From the NCBI GenBank assembly GCA_965222175.1, contig OZ244938.1, positions 2,480,001 to 2,544,000 on the forward strand: a DNA stretch of 64,000 nt, written 5' to 3'. The stretch's first letter is position 1. The number at the start of each line of letters is the position of its first letter. Origin of the DNA: NORP240 sp965222175. Its GTDB lineage: Bacteria; Pseudomonadota; Gammaproteobacteria; Pseudomonadales; Pseudohongiellaceae. Below, piece by piece: positions 9,210-16,468 of the stretch. The position numbers and the translations under genes are program-made. The notes below the pieces were generated by a model, which saw only the letters and a program-made list of their open reading frames with translations, searched no databases and was not told where the DNA came from.

Positions 9210-9652
9210 ATGACCAGACTCACATTGATAGTTTTAATGGTCGTTTGGCCTTGCTACTGCTGGTATTCTCACTGCCGGTGCAGGCGGCGGTGGATCCGAT
9301 CTATACTGGATTTTTCGGCAATGAAGCGATCAAAGGCTATGATGCTGTTGCTTATTTCAGTCAGGGGGAACCGGTCAAGGGCAGCGATGATTTCACCTAT
9401 GACTATATGGGTGCCTAATGGAAGTTTTCCTCACAGGAACACCTGAACATGTTCAGGGCAGACCCGGACGCTTATGCACCGCAGTACGGTGGTTATTGCG
9501 CTTATGCGGTGGCCAGCGGCGACACGGCATCGGCCGATCCGGAATTATGGACAATTCACGGCGGCAAACTCAATTTGAATTACAACCGACGCACCAACAG
9601 TGAATTCAAGTCTGAACTGGATAGTTTTATCCAGCGCGCGGATAGCTTATAG
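9210..9652 (+). pseudogene. YHS-domain protein, frameshifted with premature stop
   Basis: After an initial MTRLTLIVLMV a frameshift separates the first residues from a signal-peptide-like stretch (LLLVFSLPVQAAVDP). This is followed by a YHS-type domain (IYTGFFGNEAIKGYDAVAYF, then WKFSSQEHLNMFRADPDAY, PQYGGYCAYAVASG). A TAA stop at about 9417-9419 interrupts the domain just before WKFSS. The intact family consists of ~150-residue exported proteins, possibly metal-binding. Two independent lesions make this a pseudogene unless the reading is in error at both sites. Confidence 0.75.
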
Positions 9653-9654
9653 AA

Positions 9655-10900
9655 GATATAGACGCCCCCACCCCTTAATGGTTCGGGGGCTACCATCGAA
9701 GATGGATACCTCAAGGTGGTATCGTGCACCACCAATTCAAGTTTCATAATGGAGGCGTCTATGCAAGCAAACATAATCCATATCGGCCTGGATGTCGATG
9801 ATACCAACTACCACGGTTCCGCCCTGGACAAACACAGTGGCGAGTGCCTGTCCTTCAAATGCCGGCCCACACTCAAAGGTTTGCTAAGCCAGCTGAATAA
9901 GCTACAAAAACAGTTTCCTGGCACAGTCTTTCACTTGTGCTATGAAGCCTCCTATATCGGTTATACCCTGCAACGGGACTTGAGCAAACAAGGTTTCCAC
10001 TGTGATGTCGTGGCACCTACCAGTATTCCCAGCCCCCGGGGCAAACAGATCAAGACCGACCGGATCGATGCGGCCCAACTGGTTCAGTTCTACGCCAATG
10101 GGTTACTGACCCTGGTTGGGGTTCCCGAGACCGAACAGGAGCAGGACCGGGATCTGCTGCGCACGCGTAAACGCCTGGTCAAACATCAAGCAGAGCTGCG
10201 CTCTCACCTGCAGGCTTTATTGCGTCGTCACGGCTTACACTACCGTGCTCAGACCGGTTACAAATCCCACTGGACCAAGTTGCACTACAGCTGGTTACGT
10301 CGAACGGTGGAAACGACAACAGGCAGCCTCAAAATCAGTCTCGACGTTCTCTTACGCCAACTGGGCACTACCGACCGGACGATTGCCGAATATGATCAAC
10401 ATATAGAGGCTTTAGCCAAATCGCCCCGCTACGAGGAGGCTGTCAAAGCCCTGGTCTGCTACAAGGGCATCAAGAATCATTATGCCTTGACTCTGATCAC
10501 TGAAATCGGCGATATCAAGCGTTTCCCTCACCCGCGACAACTTGTGTCCTGGGCGGGTATGGATATCCGGGAATATTCCTCAGGGGGTAAACACAATCGA
10601 TTCGGCATAACCAAACACGGCAACAAGTTCCTGCGCACCGCGCTGATTGAAGCTAACCAGCGGGGTTATCGGACCACTCGGATTACCAAGGACCTGAGCG
10701 CCAGGCGCAGTCATGTGGATGCGGAGCTGGTTAACATCGCTGATCGTTGTTTGCGTCGCTTACATAAAAAGGGAACACGCCTGTTGGATGCCGGCAAACA
10801 CCCAAACAAGATCAAGGTCGCCTGCGCACGGGAGATGGCAGGGTTCATTTGGGAATCGTTGAACAAAGTGGCGGCTTGATGAAGAGTAAGAACCAGACTT
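9655..10900 (+). mobile_element. IS110-family insertion sequence
   Basis: A single intact DEDD transposase gene is flanked by short non-coding ends. The left end contains a hairpin-capable segment (CGCCCCCACCCC paired with GGTTCGGGGGC around 9662-9692), of the kind that in IS110 elements can encode the bridging RNA. IS110 elements lack terminal inverted repeats and clear target duplications, so the exact boundaries cannot be fixed by eye; those given are approximate. Confidence 0.7.
9761..10879 (+). CDS. IS110-family transposase
   Basis: A 372-residue recombinase. The N-terminal RuvC-like DEDD domain starts with IHIGLDVDDTNYHGSALDK, carrying the first catalytic Asp, and continues through ASYIGYTLQRDL and TDRIDAAQLVQFY. 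The C-terminal transposase_20-type domain is seen as CYKGIKNHYALTLITEIGD then PRQLVSWAGMDI and HNRFGITKHGNKFLRTALIE, including the catalytic Ser region. The ATG at 9761 has GGAGG eight bases upstream and is preferred to an upstream in-frame start. Length and motifs are those of an intact enzyme, so the element may still be active. IS110 enzymes excise and insert their element through a circular intermediate. Confidence 0.92.
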   Translation: MQANIIHIGLDVDDTNYHGSALDKHSGECLSFKCRPTLKGLLSQLNKLQKQFPGTVFHLCYEASYIGYTLQRDLSKQGFHCDVVAPTSIPSPRGKQIKTDRIDAAQLVQFYANGLLTLVGVPETEQEQDRDLLRTRKRLVKHQAELRSHLQALLRRHGLHYRAQTGYKSHWTKLHYSWLRRTVETTTGSLKISLDVLLRQLGTTDRTIAEYDQHIEALAKSPRYEEAVKALVCYKGIKNHYALTLITEIGDIKRFPHPRQLVSWAGMDIREYSSGGKHNRFGITKHGNKFLRTALIEANQRGYRTTRITKDLSARRSHVDAELVNIADRCLRRLHKKGTRLLDAGKHPNKIKVACAREMAGFIWESLNKVAA

Positions 10901-11169
10901 CAACAAACTGAACGTAAACAGACACAATTATCGAATGTCACTTGCCTGAGTGCATTGACTGATCTGAAGAAGTAAGACAGAGATTGGGAAGCCCACGGGT
11001 TTTTCTTTAGAACACCGACTTCTGGTTATAGATCGTGGTAACCCCAAAACGGACAAATCTTAATGCGTTATCCAGTACGCGAATACGAGGATGTCAGTCC
11101 AAGGTCATAACTCTTTTAACGATCAGATCAAGGTACTCTCAGGTTGACATAGGGGGCGTCTATACGAAG
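10880..11169. other. Intergenic region downstream of IS110
   Basis: No gene, RNA or terminator is apparent. The stretch AGGGGGCGTCTATAC at 11150-11164 resembles, inverted, the left flank of the IS110 element (ATATAGACGCCCCC at about 9656), which may mark an old IS end. Otherwise nothing supportable is seen. Confidence 0.4.
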
Positions 11170-11293
11170 AAGTACAAAAAGGTATCTCCGAACCCGGGCA
11201 ATGTCCTGATGTGTGAATACTCGGCTTCAGCAATTCATGGAAACAGGTTCAAATCTGCAGAAGATCCCAGGATAGTCCCTTTTGGTTGGCCCT
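11170..11293 (-). repeat. Dispersed ~120-bp repeat, copy A
   Basis: This segment is clearly similar to 22229-22355. Both contain ATCTCCGAACCCGGGCAATG followed by GATGTGTGAATA and AATTCATGGAAACAG. Read on the minus strand both encode a shared peptide pattern (WDLL, CFHELLK, IHTSGHCPGSEI), which suggests two fragments of the same former coding sequence, probably a transposase. I cannot name the family. Confidence 0.6.
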
Positions 11294-11306
11294 AAGGTAA
11301 TGAAAA

Positions 11307-11909
11307 TCAGCACTCATACCAGTGTCCAATCGAGTGGTGTTTGCCGTTGCGTGCGAATACCCCATGAAATCTTGTCAGGTTGACTCTCGGCTTGGGTACC
11401 AGGGCCGCGAGTCTGGCTATAAAATCCACCGGTTCGAAGATCACATGGGTAGTGCCATTGCGGAATGGGGTCTTCAGCTCGTAGCGCACCTTGTCCGCGG
11501 GGGTGAATGACAGGCGCGGCTCGGCGACTGCGGGACGGGTGATGTAACGGCACAACCTCTCTACCTTGTCCACCAGCAGTGCGGTACTTTCCACCATGCG
11601 ACGGGCGCCGCAGCTGGGGCGGAAGCCTCGTCTTTTGCAGGAGAAGGTCACCAGCTTTTCGCGGTGACAACTCTCACAGTGGACTCTGAGAAACCCGTGT
11701 TCCAGCCGGCAGCACTTCAGGTAGCCGGTGAACTCCTGCTGCACGTAGTGAGGCACGGTTCTGCCTTCGGCCTTCAGGTGGGCGACGAACGCGGGGTAAT
11801 ACTGCTCGACAAGCGGATAGAGCAGTGTCGTTTCCGGCTGGTGGCACCGGCAGCGGCGCGGGGGTCCGGCGGCAGGAAGCCCGCCGGGCGAGATGGCTGG
11901 CAGCGGCAC
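11307..11909 (-). pseudogene. IS91-family transposase, internally deleted (copy 2)
   Basis: Same deleted gene as at 5100-5850, but here the frame is open across the deletion junction. The zinc-binding N-terminus (CESCHREKLVTFSCKRRGF, PSCGARRMVES) continues through ALLVDKVERLCRYITRPAVA into the C-terminal part (KTPFRNGTTHVIFEPVDF, LVPKPRVNLTRFHGVFA). The catalytic HUH/tyrosine core is absent and the C-terminus is cut (ending GKHHSIGHWYEC), so no active transposase can be made. The ~200-residue product might still be expressed from the GTG start, but a role is not implied. Confidence 0.75.
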
Positions 11910-12172
11910 GTCGAGGTCCCTTTCGACTGGGTGTTATTGCCAGAGTAGTTTGTAACAGCGTAACTGGCGCTGAATGTTGGTTTTTTCCTGGAACGCCGGT
12001 ATCAGGCTGTCTGAATCTGCTTCGTTCGCGTCGCGGAGGTTTGAACTCAGGCGATAGTGGCTATATCCACGCCAGGTTCGGACACCGCCCTACTCTACCA
12101 ATGCGCTGAAATGAGACGGTGATCAGTAGCCTCTTCATGCCAATATCAATCCACGCCTGACATTAACCTTAC
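11331..12172 (-). repeat. IS91-derived long repeat, copy 2, left part
   Basis: Near-identical to 5271-6112. The repeat is interrupted at 12172 by the IS66 element and resumes at 14604. The last eight bases, AACCTTAC (12165-12172), are the target site duplicated by IS66. Confidence 0.8.
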
Positions 12173-12197
12173 GTAAGCGTCCGGCCATCACGTCTTG

Positions 12198-13769
12198 CTA
12201 TTCCGGTTGCCAGTTATGTGGCAATAGGTCATTAATGCGACTGGCCTTCTGAGTCGGTAGCCTGGCCATGGCATCCTTCAGATAGACGTAGGGGTCAAGC
12301 CCGTTCATCCGGGCTGACTGAATAAGGCTCATGACAGCGGCAGCACGCTGACCACTACGGAGCGATCCGGCGAACAACCAGTTGGAACGACCCAAGGCCC
12401 ATGGGCGTATCTGATTCTCGACCCAGTTGTTGTCAATAGGCACCGCGCCATCCTCCAGGTAGCGAGTCAACGCGCGCCAGCGTTTCAGACTGTAATCGAT
12501 AGCACGGGCTATGGCCGAACCCTCCGGCACCTTTTGCCGCTGCGCCAGCAGCCAGGTATGGAAGGCATCCATGAGTGGCCCAACTCGTTGCTGTCTTAGT
12601 CGATACCGTTGCTCGTCATCCAGATCCCTGGCCTGGCGCTCTATTTCGTACAGCTGACCGATGGTCTCCAGCGCGCTGGCCGCCAGGGTGCTCTTGTTGG
12701 TGGCATGCAGGTCAAAGAACTTGCGACGGGCATGGGCCATACACCCGATCTCGGTGATGCCCTGACCAAAGCCTGCCTTGTAGCCGCTGTAATCGTCGCA
12801 CACCAGCTTGCCCTGCCAGTCGCCCAGGAAGACCCGGGCATGGTCCCCGGCACGGCTCGGGGCGAAGTCATAGACCACGGCCCGGGTCTCCGCATTGGAG
12901 GTGGTGCAGTAGGCCCAGATATAGGCGCGGTGGGTTTTCTTCTTGCCCGGCGACAGCATCGGCACCGGGGTCTCGTCGGCATGAACCACCGAGTGGCTCA
13001 GGATGGTCTCGCGTAAGGCATCCGCCAGGGGCTGCAACCCCACGCCGCAGCGGCCTACCCATTCGGCCAGCGTGGAACGGGGAATGGCCAGTCCGGCACG
13101 CTCAAAGATCTTTTCCTGACGATACAGCGGCAGGTGGTCGGCGTACTTGGCCACCAACACCTGTGCCAGCAGGCCGGTGGTAGGCAGCCCTTTGTCGATC
13201 ACGTGAGGCGGCACCGGGGCCTGCACCAACGTTTCGCAGTCTTTGCACACCCACTTGCCGCGGACGTGCCGTTCAACGGTAAACTCTCCTGGCGTATAGT
13301 CCAGCTTCTCACTGATCTCTTCACCGATACGGGTGAGCTGGCAGCCGCACTGACACTGGGTCGTGTCAGGCTCGTGTTCGATCAGTTTGCGTGGTAACCC
13401 GGGTGGCAACGGCACACGCTTGGGTTGCTGTTTCGATTTAGGCTGTGGGGGATGGATCTTCGCCGCTTCCAGTTCCGCCTCAATGCCACCCAGGTCGGCA
13501 TCAACAATGTCTTCAAGCAGGGTGCGTTGCAGAACGTTCAGTTTTTCGCTGTGCTTGCCAAAGCGATGGCGTTTGAGTAACGCCATCTCGTGAGTCAGTT
13601 TTGCATTGAGTGTTTCTAGAAAGCGGTTACGCTGGGTGAGGCGATCGTTGTGTTCAGTGCGATGTTGAAGTTTCTTATCCTGCTCGGCGAGGCGCGATAG
13701 CAACGAGGCGGTAAGGGCTCGTAATTGGTCTGCATCAAGCTGGCTGACGTCAGGCTGTGACATAGGCAA
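12198..13769 (-). CDS. tnpC: IS66 transposase (TnpC, DDE type)
   Basis: A 523-residue DDE transposase. The N-terminal leucine-rich region (residues ~10-75) is followed by a zinc-binding segment (CQCGCQLTRIG then WVCKDCETLV). The catalytic domain shows VVHADETPVPML (first Asp), LVCDDYSGYKAGFGQ (second Asp) and IDNNWVENQIRPWALGRSN (Glu). The C-terminal IS66 tail (MNGLDPYVYLKDAMARLPTQ) is present. Length and motifs are those of an intact enzyme. It needs the small TnpA and TnpB proteins encoded just upstream for full activity. Confidence 0.95.
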   Translation of the reverse strand: MPMSQPDVSQLDADQLRALTASLLSRLAEQDKKLQHRTEHNDRLTQRNRFLETLNAKLTHEMALLKRHRFGKHSEKLNVLQRTLLEDIVDADLGGIEAELEAAKIHPPQPKSKQQPKRVPLPPGLPRKLIEHEPDTTQCQCGCQLTRIGEEISEKLDYTPGEFTVERHVRGKWVCKDCETLVQAPVPPHVIDKGLPTTGLLAQVLVAKYADHLPLYRQEKIFERAGLAIPRSTLAEWVGRCGVGLQPLADALRETILSHSVVHADETPVPMLSPGKKKTHRAYIWAYCTTSNAETRAVVYDFAPSRAGDHARVFLGDWQGKLVCDDYSGYKAGFGQGITEIGCMAHARRKFFDLHATNKSTLAASALETIGQLYEIERQARDLDDEQRYRLRQQRVGPLMDAFHTWLLAQRQKVPEGSAIARAIDYSLKRWRALTRYLEDGAVPIDNNWVENQIRPWALGRSNWLFAGSLRSGQRAAAVMSLIQSARMNGLDPYVYLKDAMARLPTQKASRINDLLPHNWQPE

Positions 13770-13820
13770 AGTATGCCATTAATGGTCTGACGACGCGACT
13801 TCATCGTGCTGCCAGTTGGT

Positions 13821-14156
13821 CTACAAAGTCCGGATAACTCCCGCTTCACCCAGGCGCTGCCAGGGCAGCCCCTGGACCAAGGCCTGAAGCTGTTCCTCAT
13901 CCACAACCAGGTGCTTCCCCCGCCAGGGTTCGGCCCAGTGAAACTTGCCCCGGTTCAGGCGTCGGGCAAACAGCCACAGTCCCAGCCCATCGTGCACCAG
14001 AATCTTTATCCGGTTGCTGCGCTTGTTGGTAAAGGCATAGGCACAGTGTGGTCTGGCACTACCGAACACCTGGACTACCCGGGCCAGAGCTTTGTCCGGC
14101 CCGGCACGCATGTCCAGCGGCTCGGTGGCCAGCCAGATCTCATCAATACGGATCAC
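13821..14156 (-). CDS. tnpB: IS66 accessory protein TnpB (Orf2)
   Basis: A 111-residue protein with the typical IS66 Orf2 pattern: IWLATEPLDMRAGPDKALA near the N-terminus, then AYAFTNKRSNRIKILVHDG and LWLFARRLNRGKFHW. Its start overlaps the stop of tnpA by four bases (ATGA at 14153-14156), giving translational coupling. The protein is required for IS66 transposition, but its biochemical role is not established. Confidence 0.93.
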   Translation of the reverse strand: MIRIDEIWLATEPLDMRAGPDKALARVVQVFGSARPHCAYAFTNKRSNRIKILVHDGLGLWLFARRLNRGKFHWAEPWRGKHLVVDEEQLQALVQGLPWQRLGEAGVIRTL

Positions 14157-14524
14157 TGCAACAGTTCACGCAGCAGCGCCAGACATCGCTCCGACTGAGA
14201 CACTGGCCAGCTCACTTTGATCGATTGCTGATGGAAGGGAATCTCCAGCTGGACACGCTCGTCCGTTCCGCTCCTCGGATTGGTTAGTGACGCTTGCACA
14301 GAGTTCACCGGTAATGCTACAAAAGCTGGCGAGATCGCCGGCAACGAATTCGCCTTGGCTTGACGAATCCACTTATGGACAAGGTTGGCATTGAGGTCGT
14401 GTTCCCGGGCAATCCTGGCAACGGATGCACCGGGTTCTTTGCAAGCTGCTACAATCTTGTGTTTGAAATCCGGAGCAAACCTTCGACGCTTAACAGGTGT
14501 GGCGAATACGCTTAACTCGTTCAT
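14153..14524 (-). CDS. tnpA: IS66 accessory protein TnpA (HTH, Orf1)
   Basis: A 123-residue protein starting MNELSVFATPVKRRRF with a transposase_8-type helix-turn-helix (DFKHKIVAACKEPGASVARI, then EHDLNANLVHKWIRQAKA), presumably binding the IS ends. The ATG at 14524-14522 is preferred over an upstream GTG because the GTG lies within a perfect inverted repeat. It is the first gene of the tnpA-tnpB-tnpC operon. Confidence 0.9.
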   Translation of the reverse strand: MNELSVFATPVKRRRFAPDFKHKIVAACKEPGASVARIAREHDLNANLVHKWIRQAKANSLPAISPAFVALPVNSVQASLTNPRSGTDERVQLEIPFHQQSIKVSWPVSQSERCLALLRELLQ

Positions 14525-14558
14525 GATAGTGTCCACTTAAAAATAGGTGGACACTATC
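14525..14558 (-). promoter_or_regulatory. Perfect hairpin directly before tnpA start
   Basis: A 12-bp perfect inverted repeat, GATAGTGTCCAC/GTGGACACTATC, separated by ten AT-rich bases. It abuts the tnpA ATG on the minus strand. In a transcript entering from outside the IS this stem would sequester the translation start, a common way for ISs to block expression by read-through. The repeat is seen directly; the regulatory role is inferred. Confidence 0.55.
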
Positions 14559-14603
14559 GGCGGATCAGACTGGACTAGCAAGATGGGTTTGCCAGACGGT
14601 TAC

Positions 14604-14792
14604 AACCTTACTAAGGCGGAAGCCGATCTTCTGATTGCCAACAACCTGGCAGCCTGCTGTTTGCACGCCAACTTATTGAGTCTATAAAATAAATCCTGGC
14701 TTCCAGGCTTCCTTCATAGACTCAAACGCAGTCTTTACCTCTGGAGGCGGTGCTATGTAAAGGGTTCTATATGCGTCCACCATGGGCAGTCA
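14604..14792 (-). repeat. IS91-derived long repeat, copy 2, right part
   Basis: Continuation of the repeat interrupted by IS66; it corresponds to 6112-6293 of copy 1 (AAGGCGGAAGCCGATCTTCT and GGAGGCGGTGCTATG shared). It begins with the duplicated target AACCTTAC. No gene is visible. Confidence 0.8.
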
Positions 14793-15070
14793 ATTTATTT
14801 ACGCTAAACCAAACACTTACTTCGCAATCCCCCACTCCCCTGTTGTTTACATAGCGAATTAATCAGCACGACAGATTAGTGCTGTCTGTCCCTCATTTGT
14901 TACTCCGAACCAAGCCAGGTCCATTGGCATTTTGACCCCTGCTAACTCGCGGGTGCAGGATGACTGCGATCGACTCCTTTCCGGGGCAATAACCATGAAT
15001 CACTGAACGTTAATGACTTCGCCACTTAAAGCATTTACGTGTCTGCGCAGTTGACGCAAGTCACCTTGTG
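14793..15070. other. Intergenic region before the P450 gene end
   Basis: AT-richer than the flanking repeat. No open frame, RNA or clear terminator was seen. Confidence 0.4.
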
Positions 15071-16468
15071 TTAACGATTATTGCTACTCTTCTCTCTTTC
15101 AGTTAAGCGGACCGAAAATTGCTCTGCGGGCTGCCAATGAAATGTTGCTCGAAATGGCGGGCCATCGGCGATTGCCTCAACTTTATGATTCATGGCAAGC
15201 ATTTTGATGAAGATCGAACTCAATTTAATTGAAATTTGAGCGAAGGGACAGCTGTGATTACCCAGCCCAAAGGGTGAGAACTGATTCTTGGTGGGGTGTT
15301 GATGAATAAATCGACCTGGGTCAAAAATGAATGGCTCGGCAAAGGACTCGGAAGATTTATGAGATTCCCACAAACATAAACGGACCAATGACCCTCGCGG
15401 AATGAAGAAACCTTCAAAGTTGATATCACGATTGACAGATCTCATCAGCCTCTCGCTTTGATTCAACCGTAAGGTCTCCAACACAAAGGCTTCTTCTAAC
15501 GAAACGCGCCCATCATGATCCACGGTATTTCCTGCGGCGATGCGCTCAAGTAGTGTGGGATTCTCTGCCGCGTATTTACTCAACCACCGAAACAACAGGC
15601 GCATATCGTAGCGACCCATTTCCACCATGTATATCAGATTGCCCAGGCTGGTTTCGTCGAGGTCCCCAGCGCGGTACATTCTACCAATAATGCTCCGTTG
15701 CAGCCCTGACCCTTCGTTATCAATATGTTTTTTCAGCTGGTTGAGAAGATAGTCGCGAATGGTATTAAAGGTCCGCTTTTGCTTTTCTTCTGGAACCCAT
15801 ACCAGGCCATCAGGTCCCAATTCGTTGTACATTTTTTCAAGTTTTTCAAAGTAATCCGATCCCGGTTGAGCACCAAAGAAAATATAAATCAACAATCGGT
15901 TGGCGATATTTTTCAGTGTTTGGATATACCGCTCTGGCGGGCATACATCACCTTTTTGCTGGGATTGATAGGCCGCCAATTCATCTGTGACGATTTTTTC
16001 AAGCAGTGTGGAATCCCTGGTGATGATCTGTGAATCAATACTTTTAAGAATCAATCGACGGTACTTCTTGTGATCCTCTCCCTGCATTCTGCGAAGAAAA
16101 CCCTTGGGAAACAAAGATTCCAATTCCAACGATTGAGGCCTCACGTCATTGGAGTGTTGGTCCAGAAAACGCCGGCACAACGGTAAACCCACTATACAAG
16201 TACAATACTTTCTACCCCAGATAGCCTTAAATACCGGACCAATCCGCTGGGACTGCTTCAGTAAAAACTGTTGGTCGGACAGCTCCGCCAAGTTAAGTGC
16301 GACAAATCCGCCTGGCGGCAAACGCTTTTTTTGCCTCATCGCTTTGTAAGATACAGAGACAATAGGCCGCAAGCGGCTGTATTTGATTCGGCGTGTTATT
16401 TTTTCGATGATAACTGGTGGCGCAGACCACGCCAGTCGAAAAACATTATTGATTTTTTGTGATTCCAT
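15071..16468 (-). CDS. Cytochrome P450-like protein with atypical I-helix
   Basis: A 465-residue P450-fold protein. The K-helix ExxR is ETLR at about 331-334, and the heme-ligand loop is FSPFGLGNHSCPFA with the Cys ligand near residue 407. The PERF-like segment is FIFDPGRFI. The I-helix, where P450s normally have (A/G)GX(D/E)TT, reads MVEMGRYDMRLLFRWL. The conserved Thr for proton delivery is missing, so normal O2 activation may be altered. No membrane anchor is evident. The ATG at 16468 follows AGG at good spacing and overlaps the end of xdhB by 23 bases; an in-frame GTG lies nine bases earlier. As the last gene of an xdhC-xdhA-xdhB operon it may act on the same or a linked substrate. The substrate is unknown. 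Confidence 0.8.
   Translation of the reverse strand: MESQKINNVFRLAWSAPPVIIEKITRRIKYSRLRPIVSVSYKAMRQKKRLPPGGFVALNLAELSDQQFLLKQSQRIGPVFKAIWGRKYCTCIVGLPLCRRFLDQHSNDVRPQSLELESLFPKGFLRRMQGEDHKKYRRLILKSIDSQIITRDSTLLEKIVTDELAAYQSQQKGDVCPPERYIQTLKNIANRLLIYIFFGAQPGSDYFEKLEKMYNELGPDGLVWVPEEKQKRTFNTIRDYLLNQLKKHIDNEGSGLQRSIIGRMYRAGDLDETSLGNLIYMVEMGRYDMRLLFRWLSKYAAENPTLLERIAAGNTVDHDGRVSLEEAFVLETLRLNQSERLMRSVNRDINFEGFFIPRGSLVRLCLWESHKSSESFAEPFIFDPGRFIHQHPTKNQFSPFGLGNHSCPFAQISIKLSSIFIKMLAMNHKVEAIADGPPFRATFHWQPAEQFSVRLTEREKSSNNR

Larger units (their letters stand above)
12173..14603 (-). mobile_element. Complete IS66-family insertion sequence (2431 bp)
   Basis: The left end GTAAGCGTCCGGC and the inverted right end GTAACCGTCTGGC are imperfect terminal inverted repeats; both continue to TCTTGCTA. 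The element is flanked by a perfect 8-bp direct repeat AACCTTAC (12165-12172 and 14604-14611), the usual IS66 target duplication. Inside are the three canonical genes tnpA, tnpB and tnpC on the minus strand. The element has inserted into IS91-derived repeat copy 2. Intact genes and a perfect duplication indicate a recent insertion. Confidence 0.95.
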
